From assembly GCA_026400735.1 (NCBI GenBank), contig JAPLOL010000006.1, forward strand, positions 1-43,944: DNA of 43,944 nt. The letters run 5' to 3'. This document shows, piece by piece, positions 32,753-40,109 of the stretch. The position numbers were made by a program, and so were the translations under genes. Positions within the stretch are counted from its first letter, which is position 1. Each line of letters begins with the position of its first letter. The notes under the pieces are model-generated. The model did not search any database. It had not been told where the DNA came from and saw only the letters and a program-made list of their open reading frames with translations. Source of the DNA: Alphaproteobacteria bacterium. GTDB lineage: Bacteria > Pseudomonadota > Alphaproteobacteria > Caulobacterales > Aquidulcibacteraceae.

Positions 32753-35103
32753 GCTTGCTTTGGCGTCTGCGGCGCAGGCGCGAGCTGCGGCGAAGCGCCG
32801 AGCGCTGTCTGCTTATAAAATTGCAGCCGCCGATCATCGCTCAAAAGCGCAATCAGCTCCTCAAGCGAAGCCGGGCGCGAGATCAGATAGCCCTGCGCCA
32901 GATCGCAATTCATGCTCGCGAGCAGCGCGAAGGCCGCTGGCGTTTCGACGCCTTCGGCCGTGACGTTCATGCCGAGGCCATGTGCCAAATCGATTGTTGA
33001 ACGCACCAGCAGGGCGTCGCGCTGACTGGAGGTGACGCTTTGCACGAACAGCTTATCGATCTTCAACTCGTGCGCAGGCAGTTGTTTCAAATACGCCAGC
33101 GACGAAAGGCCCGAGCCGTAATCATCGATAGCGACATGCACTCCGCTTGAAGCGAACAGCTCGATATTCTCAAGCGCGGCAACCGGATTGTCGATGACCG
33201 CCGTTTCGGTGATCTCGAAGCAGATTTGATGCGGCGCTTGCCGGGCTAGGGCAGCCGCGCGCTTGGCGAAGTCTGTGTCGCTCAAGAGGCGCGCGGAGAT
33301 GTTGACTGCAAGCTTGATCGTGTGCCCAGCTTCTTTCAGCGCCTTTTGATCCACGATCGCACGCTCGAGCACCCATTCCGTCAGCGCGCGAATGTGACCC
33401 GTCTCTTCTGCCATCGGCACGAACAGATCAGGCGCGATGTTGCCGCGTGTCGGATGGCGCCAGCGCACAAGGCTTTCAGCGCTATCGATGCGCCCTGTGC
33501 GATAATTGTACTTGGGCTGGTGCGCTAAATAGATGGCGCCGCTCTCCAGCGCACGACGCATTTCGCCCATCAGCGAAAGATTGCGCGCCGGATCGCCGTA
33601 CGCCGCTTCGTCATACATGCCGGCTTTCTGGCCGCGTTGACGCGTTTGATCGAGTGCTATCGACGCGCGCTCGATCATCGCAGACGACGTCTCCTCTTTT
33701 CCGCCCGGCTGAGCAATGCCGATGGTGACGTGCACATCGACTATCTGTTCGCCGAGCGAGACCGATTGCTCAAGATTGGCGATCAGTGCATGCGCGCGCT
33801 TCAGTGCGTCCGCCTCACTCGTGGCAATGAATGCGACGCCCAGCACATCGCTTGAAAGCCTCGCCATTGGCGCGTTTGGAGCCAGATGAGCCAGGCGACC
33901 GCCTAGCTGGCGCACCAGTTCGCCAGCCAAAGTATAGCCAATCGCTCCGCGCACGTGAGCGAAGCGATCGACGCCGATGGCAGCCAAATACAAGCGCTCC
34001 GGTCGCGCCGCGGCGTTCAGCTTGCGCTCCAAAGCGACGCGGTTTGGCAGCCGTGTCTCGCCGTCATGAAACGCGAGCTGTGTGATGCGGCGCTCACGTT
34101 CGCGAATTGCGGCGGTCATGGCGTTGAAGCTTTCCGCTAATCGGGAAAGCTCGTCCTTCGTCCCAACGACCACCGTTTCGTAGACTCCTTCCCGCAACTT
34201 TCGCGCCGCCGCTTCAAGCGTCGACAACGGCTGCGTGATTCCTCGCGCCAAGAACCAAGTGCCCGCCATCAACAGGACAACGCCCGCCAAGCCAATGGCG
34301 ATCAGCGTGTTGAAAAGTGCCCCGTAAGGCGAAAGCCCGTTTGAAAGTGAATGACGCAGCAGCAGCACTGCCTCAGTCCCATCCAAGGACGGTAGGCGGG
34401 TTGCAAGCGCGATGGCATTGCCATCATCGGTGCGAAGGCGGTGGGCGCTTGCATCTTCCACGCGCAGCGATTGATCTACGAACGCGCCGAGCGCGGCGCC
34501 GTCCGGCGTGTCATCACTCCATCCGCGCGCGTTACGGACCAGTACCGATACTTGAATGGGAATAGGCGAAAGCGATCGCAGATCATCCATCTGTTGCGAG
34601 CCGAGACGCGCGCCAGCGATGACCCAGCCGCGGTCGCCGCCAATTTGCGCCACGGCGCCCTGATAGATTTCGCCATCCTCTTGCAAAATGCCAGGCGTTG
34701 GTGCGTTACGCGCGAGCGCGAGCTGCATACCGGGTGAGACGGACGAACTTGCGCCAGTCTCAGTGATCACGAGCCCCTCGCGCGTGACTACAAAGGCAAT
34801 GTCGGCATGCGAGCGACTGCGTAAGTTTGCAAGCTGCGCGCGAATAGCAGCGTCGTTGCGGTCGGAGACGGCCTCGGCAAGACCCGCCGCTTGCGCCGTG
34901 CGCACTGCCGCATCTTCCAAATGTTCAAGGCGGATCGCCCAAGCGTTCGCGAACACTTGCGTCGTATTGGCGAGTTGTTGCTCAGCGAGTTTTTGCGTGT
35001 TGCCGGCAATGACAAAATAGGCGACCGCGCCGATCAATAACAACGCGAGGCTGAACAACCCCGCGTACATGAAGGTCAGCTTGACGCGCAGCCGGCGAAA
35101 CAT
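32749..35103 (-). CDS. Membrane sensor with degenerate GGDEF and EAL domains (probable c-di-GMP phosphodiesterase)
   Basis: A 784-aa receptor. TM1 (about 10-32), an extracytoplasmic sensor region, TM2 (about 265-290), a HAMP linker, then GGDEF (about 345-500) and EAL (about 515-770). The GGDEF signature is replaced by SSDVL in ARLSSDVLGVAF, so cyclase activity is unlikely. The EAL domain keeps ESLVRW (Glu), AVNISARL (Asn), CFEITETA (Glu), DDYGSGLSSL (Asp-Asp), ELKIDKLF (Lys) and VTAEGVET (Glu), a full catalytic set. It probably hydrolyses c-di-GMP in response to an external cue. ATG 35103 is preferred over TTG 35106. Confidence 0.87.
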   Translation of the reverse strand: MFRRLRVKLTFMYAGLFSLALLLIGAVAYFVIAGNTQKLAEQQLANTTQVFANAWAIRLEHLEDAAVRTAQAAGLAEAVSDRNDAAIRAQLANLRSRSHADIAFVVTREGLVITETGASSSVSPGMQLALARNAPTPGILQEDGEIYQGAVAQIGGDRGWVIAGARLGSQQMDDLRSLSPIPIQVSVLVRNARGWSDDTPDGAALGAFVDQSLRVEDASAHRLRTDDGNAIALATRLPSLDGTEAVLLLRHSLSNGLSPYGALFNTLIAIGLAGVVLLMAGTWFLARGITQPLSTLEAAARKLREGVYETVVVGTKDELSRLAESFNAMTAAIRERERRITQLAFHDGETRLPNRVALERKLNAAARPERLYLAAIGVDRFAHVRGAIGYTLAGELVRQLGGRLAHLAPNAPMARLSSDVLGVAFIATSEADALKRAHALIANLEQSVSLGEQIVDVHVTIGIAQPGGKEETSSAMIERASIALDQTRQRGQKAGMYDEAAYGDPARNLSLMGEMRRALESGAIYLAHQPKYNYRTGRIDSAESLVRWRHPTRGNIAPDLFVPMAEETGHIRALTEWVLERAIVDQKALKEAGHTIKLAVNISARLLSDTDFAKRAAALARQAPHQICFEITETAVIDNPVAALENIELFASSGVHVAIDDYGSGLSSLAYLKQLPAHELKIDKLFVQSVTSSQRDALLVRSTIDLAHGLGMNVTAEGVETPAAFALLASMNCDLAQGYLISRPASLEELIALLSDDRRLQFYKQTALGASPQLAPAPQTPKQA

Positions 35104-35166
35104 CAATCGAACCGTCCCAGCGTGCTCATTCGCTAGGTTTAGTAGCGCCAGCAGTTAAAGCCAGCG

Positions 35167-35655
35167 TTAACCGCCGTGACCGTGCGAAGGCGCGCCGCGC
35201 CTATTCACAGGCAAGTTGACGTCCACCGCGCCGGCGGTCTCGAAGACGAGATGAACTGGAATGGTTTGCCCCTCAGCAAATGGCTGCGTCACGCCGAAAA
35301 ACATCAGGTGCATGCCGCCCGGCCCGAGTTGCACATCGTGGCCAGCCGCAATCTCTAAATGCTCAACCGCGCGCATTTGCATCACCGCGCCGTTCATCGT
35401 CATCTCATGAACTTCAACGCGAGCTGCGCGCGGGCTCGTTGCGTTGAGCAAACGATCTGTTGCGCCAGTATGGTTGCTGATGGTGAGATAGCCTGCTGCA
35501 ACATCGACACCCGCCGGCGTTGGCGCGGCCCACGCATCATGCACCGTAAGAGCGGCAGTGGTGTGCATTTCGTGAGCGGAAGATTGGTTCGCCGGCGCGC
35601 CGCACGCAGCGGCAATTGCGACGAAGGCGAGCATGAGCGGCAGCAAGGTTTTCAT
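35167..35655 (-). CDS. PCu(A)C copper chaperone, lipoprotein
   Basis: A 162-aa periplasmic Cu(I) chaperone. The lipoprotein signal has a lipobox at AIAAAC (Cys18). The cupredoxin-like domain contains the H(M)-X10-M-X21-H-X-M copper site: EVHEMTMNGAVMQM followed by GGMHLMFFG. A His-rich tail (SHGHGG) could also bind metal. Such proteins load the CuA/CuB centres of cytochrome oxidase. No oxidase or copper-export gene is nearby. Between it and the entericidin gene upstream is a strong hairpin, so it is probably transcribed separately. Confidence 0.88.
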   Translation of the reverse strand: MKTLLPLMLAFVAIAAACGAPANQSSAHEMHTTAALTVHDAWAAPTPAGVDVAAGYLTISNHTGATDRLLNATSPRAARVEVHEMTMNGAVMQMRAVEHLEIAAGHDVQLGPGGMHLMFFGVTQPFAEGQTIPVHLVFETAGAVDVNLPVNRRGAPSHGHGG

Positions 35656-35712
35656 GTCTCGATCTTATGGCGCCTGCGGGGCCGCGTCATCAGCCGCTTG
35701 ACGCCAATCGCC

Positions 35713-35745
35713 TTCGTCCCGCGCGAAATTCGCGCGCGGGACGAA
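35713..35745 (-). terminator. Strong hairpin, probable terminator of the entericidin gene
   Basis: Bases 35713-35725 pair perfectly with 35733-35745 (13 bp, GC-rich, 7-base loop). It lies 14 bases past the entericidin stop on the minus strand and before the PCu(A)C start. There is no clear U-tract after it, so it may act as a transcript-end stabiliser rather than a classical terminator. Confidence 0.6.
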
Positions 35746-35758
35746 TAGCGCAATCGCG

Positions 35759-35923
35759 TTACGGCGTATTCGGGTTGCCGTCGTTGGTTTCTTGAGCGGT
35801 TTGCTCAACCGCTTGGCCGGCCGCTGTGACGTCTTGGCCAACGCCTTCAACTGTATTGCAGGCCGACACAACAGAAGCACCGAGCAGCGCGAGCGCGATC
35901 AAGGGCGACGTAATCTTACGCAT
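35759..35923 (-). CDS. Entericidin A/B-family small lipoprotein
   Basis: A 54-aa lipoprotein: signal peptide MRKITSPLIALALLGASVVS with lipobox VSAC (Cys22), then CNTVEGVGQDVTAAGQAVEQTAQETN, the classic entericidin core. The upstream GGAG (in ATGGAGTTTTC) suits the ATG. Entericidins are stress-induced envelope lipoproteins, often with bacteriolytic properties. An exact EcfG-type promoter (35976-36000) precedes it, placing it in the general stress regulon. It is short enough to be missed by length-filtered gene calling. Confidence 0.9.
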   Translation of the reverse strand: MRKITSPLIALALLGASVVSACNTVEGVGQDVTAAGQAVEQTAQETNDGNPNTP

Positions 35924-35945
35924 AGAAAACTCCATCTAGTAGCGC

Positions 35946-35966
35946 CGCGCCGCCCCTAGCGGCGCG
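35946..35966 (-). repeat. GC hairpin at the predicted 5' end of the entericidin transcript
   Basis: CGCGCCGC (35946-35953) pairs with GCGGCGCG (35959-35966) around a 5-base loop: a perfect 8-bp stem. The EcfG -10 box (35976-35979) would start transcription at about 35967-35970, so this stem would form the extreme 5' end of the mRNA, where it could protect it from decay. It could alternatively help end phyR transcription. Confidence 0.45.
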
Positions 35967-35975
35967 CGACGGTAA

Positions 35976-36000
35976 AACGCCGCGCGCGCTCTGGTGTTCC
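35976..36000 (-). promoter_or_regulatory. EcfG (sigma-EcfG) promoter of the entericidin gene
   Basis: On the minus strand GGAAC (36000-35996), a 16-base spacer and CGTT (35979-35976) match the alphaproteobacterial GSR promoter consensus exactly. It sits between the phyR stop and the entericidin start. Confidence 0.8.
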
Positions 36001-36010
36001 GCGAAGACGA

Positions 36011-36802
36011 CTAGTTGAGGTTTCCTGTGCTTTCGAAAAACAGCGCTTGGCTGACTGCGGCACGCACCATGTCTGGAGAATACGGCTTCGTGATAAGGAA
36101 AGTCGGCTCTGGACGTTCGCCGGTCAGCAAGCGGGCCGGGAATGCGGTGATGAAGATCACGGGCACGCTGAACGACGCCAGAATTTCTTTCACCGCATCA
36201 ATGCCGGACGAATTGTCTGCGAGTTGAATGTCGGCGAGCACCAAATCGGGTCGCTCGCGCTTAGCCGCAGCGACAGCACCCGAAGCCGTCGTCTCCATGG
36301 CGCACACTTCATGCCCGGCGCCGGTGATGAGGTCGCTGAGATCCATCGCGATCACGGCTTCGTCTTCGATGATGAGCACGCGCGCTTTGGTCTGGGCATC
36401 GAGCTCCTCGATTGCTTCGTCCAACAATGCGTTCACTTCATCGGCGTCACGGCCCAAAATTTCGCTTGTCTCTTGCGGCGTGAAATTCTCGAGCGTGGTG
36501 AGCAGCAGAACTTGACGGGTCAGAGGCGCGAGTTGGCGCAAGCGCTCTTGAGCCTTCCGGACGTTTGCGCTGTCCTCTTCTTCGGCATCGATCTCGATAT
36601 TCGCGCTTTGCCAAATCCGATGGAAAACCTTGTAGAGGCCGGCGCGCGGCTCCAGATCGCTCGGAAATTCCGCTGGATTCGCAACGATCGCCTCTAGGCT
36701 GGCGGCCACAAAGGCGTCACCGCTGGCCTGGGCGCCCGTCAAAGCCCGCGCATAACGGCGCAGCAGCGGCAAATGAGGCGCGATTTCCCTGGCAAGCGAC
36801 AT
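36011..36802 (-). CDS. phyR: General stress response anti-anti-sigma response regulator PhyR
   Basis: A 263-aa protein with the unique PhyR layout. The N-terminal sigma-like domain (about 1-130; REIAPHLPLLRRYARALTG, LAPLTRQVLLLTTLENFTPQETSEIL) mimics EcfG. The C-terminal receiver domain (about 140-260) has acidic pocket EDE (146-148), phospho-acceptor Asp191 in LADIQL, FITAFP and lysine in ITKPYSP. When phosphorylated it sequesters NepR and frees EcfG. ATG 36802 follows AAGGGG; a longer in-frame start is not supported. It is divergent from nepR-ecfG and has its own exact EcfG promoter at 36886-36910. Confidence 0.96.
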   Translation of the reverse strand: MSLAREIAPHLPLLRRYARALTGAQASGDAFVAASLEAIVANPAEFPSDLEPRAGLYKVFHRIWQSANIEIDAEEEDSANVRKAQERLRQLAPLTRQVLLLTTLENFTPQETSEILGRDADEVNALLDEAIEELDAQTKARVLIIEDEAVIAMDLSDLITGAGHEVCAMETTASGAVAAAKRERPDLVLADIQLADNSSGIDAVKEILASFSVPVIFITAFPARLLTGERPEPTFLITKPYSPDMVRAAVSQALFFESTGNLN

Positions 36803-36885
36803 ATATAACCCCTTGTTCGTGCTAGAATTTTTGTCTTCCGCAGCCACGCTGTGCATGTCATTCTCCCATGCGGCGAGACCAAAGA

Positions 36886-36910
36886 AACGCCGGTTGCTGA
36901 AAAAAGTTCC
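36886..36910 (-). promoter_or_regulatory. EcfG promoter of phyR
   Basis: Minus-strand GGAAC (36910-36906), 16-base spacer, CGTT (36889-36886): exact consensus. It gives a 5' leader of roughly 75 bases before phyR. It lies back to back with the nepR promoter, only 8 bases apart. Confidence 0.85.
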
Positions 36911-36918
36911 GGCGCTGC

Positions 36919-36943
36919 GGAACAGGTCAGGGCACACGGCGTT
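36919..36943 (+). promoter_or_regulatory. EcfG promoter of nepR-ecfG
   Basis: Plus-strand GGAAC (36919-36923), 16-base spacer, CGTT (36940-36943): exact consensus. Transcription would begin about 50 bases before nepR, closing a positive autoregulatory loop through EcfG. Confidence 0.85.
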
Positions 36944-36999
36944 GAGACGGACTAGAGATCTGCCGTTGCGGGCAGGTTTGGCCGATGCGGGGCAGGCGC

Positions 37000-37212
37000 A
37001 TGGATGACGGGAAAGACGACGACGATATGGACGCCGTGTTGAACAAAACCCCAGACGACGCCGGCAAGCGCAAAGGAAAAGGCGCTGCCAATAAGAGCCT
37101 GATCACTCGAAACCTCCGCCTGGCTTATGGCGAAGTGACCGGTGAAGGCGTGCCCGACCGCTTCAAAGATCTGTTGGAGCAACTGGGCGAGATCGAGGTC
37201 AAGAAGTCGTGA
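37000..37212 (+). CDS. nepR: Anti-sigma factor NepR
   Basis: A 70-aa anti-sigma factor. After an acidic, disordered N-terminus (DDGKDDDD) comes the conserved core ITRNLRLAYGEVTGEGVPDRFKDLLEQL, the two helices that clamp EcfG or phospho-PhyR. ATG 37000 follows GGGGCAGG; ATG 36985 would add five residues and is possible. The stop overlaps the ecfG GTG start by four bases (GTGA), giving coupled synthesis of sigma and anti-sigma. Confidence 0.93.
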   Translation: MDDGKDDDDMDAVLNKTPDDAGKRKGKGAANKSLITRNLRLAYGEVTGEGVPDRFKDLLEQLGEIEVKKS

Positions 37213-37754
37213 GCAATCTCGCTTCATTCAAAGCCGACCTGATCGAGCTTCTGCCCAGCCTGCGCGCGTTTGCGCGTTCGCTCGCGCACAATCCCGCACT
37301 CGCCGACGACTTGGTGCAAGACACTTTGGTCAAGGCGCTGGCAAACGTGGAACGCTTCGAGCCGGGGACTAACCTCCGCGCTTGGCTGTTCACCATCCTG
37401 CGCAATCATTACTACTCGCAGCTTCGTAAATCGAAACGCGAAGTTGAAGATGCGGACGGCAAGTTCGCTGCGCGCATGGCATCACGTCCTGAGCAAGATG
37501 GCTCCGTCGACCTTGAAGACTTCAAAGTCGCGTTCCAGCAATTGGCTCCGGATCACCGTGAAGTGCTCACGCTCGTCGGCGCCTCGGGCTGTTCATATGA
37601 AGAAGCCGCGCAAATCTGCGGGTGCGCCGTTGGCACTATCAAGAGCCGCGTAAATCGTGCGCGCAAAAAGCTCGCGGATCTGCTGGGATTGGACGAGGAA
37701 GATCAATCAGTCCCTAGCGAAGCCCGCAGGATTGAGGATACAGCGAGCGTGTGA
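37209..37754 (+). CDS. ecfG: ECF sigma factor EcfG (general stress response)
   Basis: A 181-aa ECF sigma factor. Region 2 (about 10-75): RAFARSLAHNPALADDLVQDTLVKAL and NLRAWLFTILRNHYYSQLRK. Region 4 (about 105-160): LAPDHREVLTLVGASGCSYEEAAQICGCAVGTIKSRVNRARKKL. This is the ECF15/EcfG type that directs polymerase to GGAAC-N16/17-CGTT promoters, several of which occur in this window. The GTG start overlaps nepR; its stop overlaps the kinase gene (GTGA). Confidence 0.95.
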   Translation: MSNLASFKADLIELLPSLRAFARSLAHNPALADDLVQDTLVKALANVERFEPGTNLRAWLFTILRNHYYSQLRKSKREVEDADGKFAARMASRPEQDGSVDLEDFKVAFQQLAPDHREVLTLVGASGCSYEEAAQICGCAVGTIKSRVNRARKKLADLLGLDEEDQSVPSEARRIEDTASV

Positions 37755-39469
37755 AAACGCGCGAGGATCGCCCATTTCAAGTCTGGCCGGCGGCCTGGTC
37801 GTTGCGCTCAATGCGAGGGCGCATAGCCTTACTGCTGGGGCTTGCAATGCTTCCTGCGGGCGCAATCGCCATGCAAGTTGGGTTCAATGCCGCTGCGGCG
37901 CGCCAGAGCGCGTACGAAGAGGGGTTGAGCCGCCGGGCTCTGGAATCTATTGCCACCGAGCGGCGTACGATTGACGAGCTCCGCGAAATGCTGCGGGTTC
38001 TGGCGACCACGCCAGCCTTGCAGCAGATCGCGGCAGGCGATTGTCGTGATTGGCTTAGCGAAATCAGCACCCGCTATCCCTACATCGCCTCTATCTCGGT
38101 GAGCACGGACGATGGCGTTCTGCTGTGTAGCGTTCCTGCGGCAGCACCGAATTTGCGGCTTCCTGACTCAGATCTTCGCCGTCGTGCGCGGGCCCGCGAT
38201 GCGTTCACAATGGGCTACACCGAGCACGGAACGCTCTCCGGCATCCCTGTGCTCGGCGCGCTTGAGCCTATTCGCGATGGCAGTCGTCGCGTGGGCTTCG
38301 TCGGCGCGTCGATCCCGACAACACAACTGGCGGCTCTGCTGGAGCGCAGCCGCACGTCGAATAACGCACTTCGCAACGCGCGTGCGGCAATCGTCGACGG
38401 GCGCGGACGTGTGATCGCGGAGTCGACCCCCGCCGAGGGCGCGCCACCCCTTCCGGATTCTCAATTGATCGTCCGGCGTTTCGGCGGCGAACCGGCGTTT
38501 CTGGAAGTGCCAGGCGGGGATGCGGTTGTCGTGCCGCTCTATGGCCCTGACCTCTACGCGGTGATGGCTTGGACGCCGGATCAACCGGTATGGAGCCGTG
38601 TCGGCGCGATTGTTTTCTCTGTCGCGGCGCCGCTTCTAATCTGGTTGCTCGCGATCGGCGCAGGATGGTTTGCTGTCGAAGTCTTTGTCGCGCGGCCGCT
38701 GTCTAGCCTTGAAAGCGCGGCGCGCGGCTTTGCGCGAGGGGAGGATGTTGGAGATCCCCCGGCTCTACTGAGTGCGCCATCCGAGATTCGATCTCTGCGG
38801 CGCACGCTGGCTGCCATGGCGAAGACGCTTCGCGGCCGTGAACTGCGCTTGGTTGAGGCGCTTGCAGAGGAGCGCGCGCTGCTTCGCGAGGTGCACCACC
38901 GCGTGAAGAACAACCTCCAAATGGTCGCGAGCCTTCTAAATATTCAGGCGCGCGCCGCCCGCGACGAGAGCGAAGCGTGGGGTCTGGCTCGCGCCCACGA
39001 CCGGGTGCAGTTGCTTGCCGTAGCGCACCAGCGAATCTATTCGTCAGGCGAGCTGCGTCACGTTCGTGTCGACGATATCGCGGCTGAGGTGGCGCGTCAG
39101 TTGCTGCAATCGCGTGGCCAAGCGGCGAAAGAGATTAATCTAGTGATGGATTTGGGCAGCTCCCGCGCCGGCGTAGACCGCGCCGTCCCGCTCTCATTCC
39201 TGATCGGCGAGGGGATATCTTCGGCGCTCGATGCCCTGTCGGACGCCGGCCCCGTCTCGTTGAACCTCATGCTCCGCCAGGATGAGGATGGCACAACGCG
39301 CTTTGCCATTGACGCGGACATAGACGCAGAGCGCGCCCGAGCGGCTGGCTCGGGCGCGCGTCTTATCGATGCATTTGCGCGCCAACTGGGCGCTACGATC
39401 GGTCGAGATACCGCTCGCCCTTACATGCTCTGGGCAATCGTTCCCCCAGAGCCGAAGGAAGCCGATTAG
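37751..39469 (+). CDS. HisKA_2-family sensor histidine kinase/phosphatase of the general stress response, degenerate ATPase domain
   Basis: A 572-aa membrane sensor. TM1 (about 24-45), a periplasmic Cache-like region (about 46-283), TM2 (about 284-310), HAMP (about 311-365), then the HisKA_2 dimerisation box EVHHRVKNNLQMVASLLN (phospho-His near 383). The following ATP-binding domain is unusual. Where an N-box such as NE..TNA is expected it reads LIGEGISSALDAL, lacking the Mg-binding Asn. No DxGxG motif is visible, and the G-box is reduced to GSGARLIDAF. It may therefore act mainly as a PhyR phosphatase or a partner subunit; GSR loci often encode such PhyP/PhyK relatives. It overlaps ecfG by four bases. 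Confidence 0.85.
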   Translation: MKTREDRPFQVWPAAWSLRSMRGRIALLLGLAMLPAGAIAMQVGFNAAAARQSAYEEGLSRRALESIATERRTIDELREMLRVLATTPALQQIAAGDCRDWLSEISTRYPYIASISVSTDDGVLLCSVPAAAPNLRLPDSDLRRRARARDAFTMGYTEHGTLSGIPVLGALEPIRDGSRRVGFVGASIPTTQLAALLERSRTSNNALRNARAAIVDGRGRVIAESTPAEGAPPLPDSQLIVRRFGGEPAFLEVPGGDAVVVPLYGPDLYAVMAWTPDQPVWSRVGAIVFSVAAPLLIWLLAIGAGWFAVEVFVARPLSSLESAARGFARGEDVGDPPALLSAPSEIRSLRRTLAAMAKTLRGRELRLVEALAEERALLREVHHRVKNNLQMVASLLNIQARAARDESEAWGLARAHDRVQLLAVAHQRIYSSGELRHVRVDDIAAEVARQLLQSRGQAAKEINLVMDLGSSRAGVDRAVPLSFLIGEGISSALDALSDAGPVSLNLMLRQDEDGTTRFAIDADIDAERARAAGSGARLIDAFARQLGATIGRDTARPYMLWAIVPPEPKEAD

Positions 39470-39789
39470 CGGCGCGCGAGCAGCAGGCCGACGATCAAGC
39501 CTGCGCCGAGTGACAGGCCGACAGCCGCGGCGGGGTGCGACCGCACTTGCTCGACCGCGTATTCGGCGCTGCCGTCCGCGCGCGTGCGGAGGTCCTTACC
39601 GAGTGACGTCAGGCGGCTGCCAGCGTGCTTCACTTCATCGCGCGCTGCCTTGTTCGCCGCATCGGCGAGGCGATTCATGTCTTTGCGCAGTTCGACGAAA
39701 TCATCGAGCACGTCGTTCGCACGCGCTTTGAGTGCGCCACGTGCGTGACCATTCTTCTTGCCGCGGACGCTGGTATCCAATTGAGCCAT
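39466..39789 (-). CDS. DUF883 (YqjD/ElaB-like) membrane-anchored protein
   Basis: A 107-aa protein. A charged amphipathic region (about 15-75; DVLDDFVELRKDMNRLADAANKAARDEV) is followed by YAVEQVRSHPAAAVGLSLGAGLIVGLLLARR, a C-terminal TM anchor with the typical RSHPAAAVG entry. E. coli members bind ribosomes at the membrane in stationary phase. ATG 39789 follows GGAGA; a longer in-frame start is unlikely. The stop overlaps the convergent kinase gene by 4 bases. An imperfect EcfG-like promoter (TGTT instead of CGTT) lies upstream. Confidence 0.85.
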   Translation of the reverse strand: MAQLDTSVRGKKNGHARGALKARANDVLDDFVELRKDMNRLADAANKAARDEVKHAGSRLTSLGKDLRTRADGSAEYAVEQVRSHPAAAVGLSLGAGLIVGLLLARR

Positions 39790-39842
39790 GACCATCTCCA
39801 TTAAAGCATTGAAATCGGGCGGCTTCGCCACCGCAGCATGAC

Positions 39843-39867
39843 AACACAAAGTGCGCGCGTGAGTTCC
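39843..39867 (-). promoter_or_regulatory. Imperfect EcfG-like promoter before the DUF883 gene
   Basis: On the minus strand GGAAC (39867-39863) and TGTT (39846-39843) are spaced by 16 bases. The -10 differs from CGTT at one base. It is divergent from, and close to, the exact EcfG promoter at 39878-39903. Weak evidence on its own. Confidence 0.35.
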
Positions 39868-39877
39868 GCCGTGTGCT

Positions 39878-39903
39878 GGAACATCGCAGCGCGCTACGGC
39901 GTT
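39878..39903 (+). promoter_or_regulatory. EcfG promoter of the DUF1328 / PGD protein / sodB operon
   Basis: GGAAC (39878-39882), 17-base spacer, CGTT (39900-39903). Transcription would start near 39911, 24 bases before the TTG start of the DUF1328 gene, which helps rule out longer starts for that gene. Confidence 0.8.
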
Positions 39904-39934
39904 GCGGCCAAGACTGAGATCGGAGACTTACATC

Positions 39935-40108
39935 TTGCTTGGCTGGGCCCTAATTTTCTTCGTGCTTGCAGTAGTGGCGGGCTATCTCGGCTTCTTTGGA
40001 CTTGCCGGTATCGCGGCGACCATGGCCAAAGTTCTGTTCCTCATCTTTCTCGTGTTGCTTGTCGTCAGCTTTATTATGCGCGCCCTGCGCGGCCGGTCGG
40101 TGATGTGA
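39935..40108 (+). CDS. DUF1328 (YtjA-like) small membrane protein, copy 1
   Basis: A 57-aa two-TM protein: LGWALIFFVLAVVAGYLGFFGLAG, then a loop and AKVLFLIFLVLLVVSFIMRALRG. It matches DUF1328 over its whole length. TTG 39935 gives the family start M-L-G-W-A and lies after GGAGA; codons further upstream would fall inside the promoter. Function is unknown. Members are commonly stress-induced in Alphaproteobacteria. A second copy is at 41281. The next gene starts 1 base after its stop. Confidence 0.85.
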   Translation: MLGWALIFFVLAVVAGYLGFFGLAGIAATMAKVLFLIFLVLLVVSFIMRALRGRSVM

Positions 40109-40109
40109 C

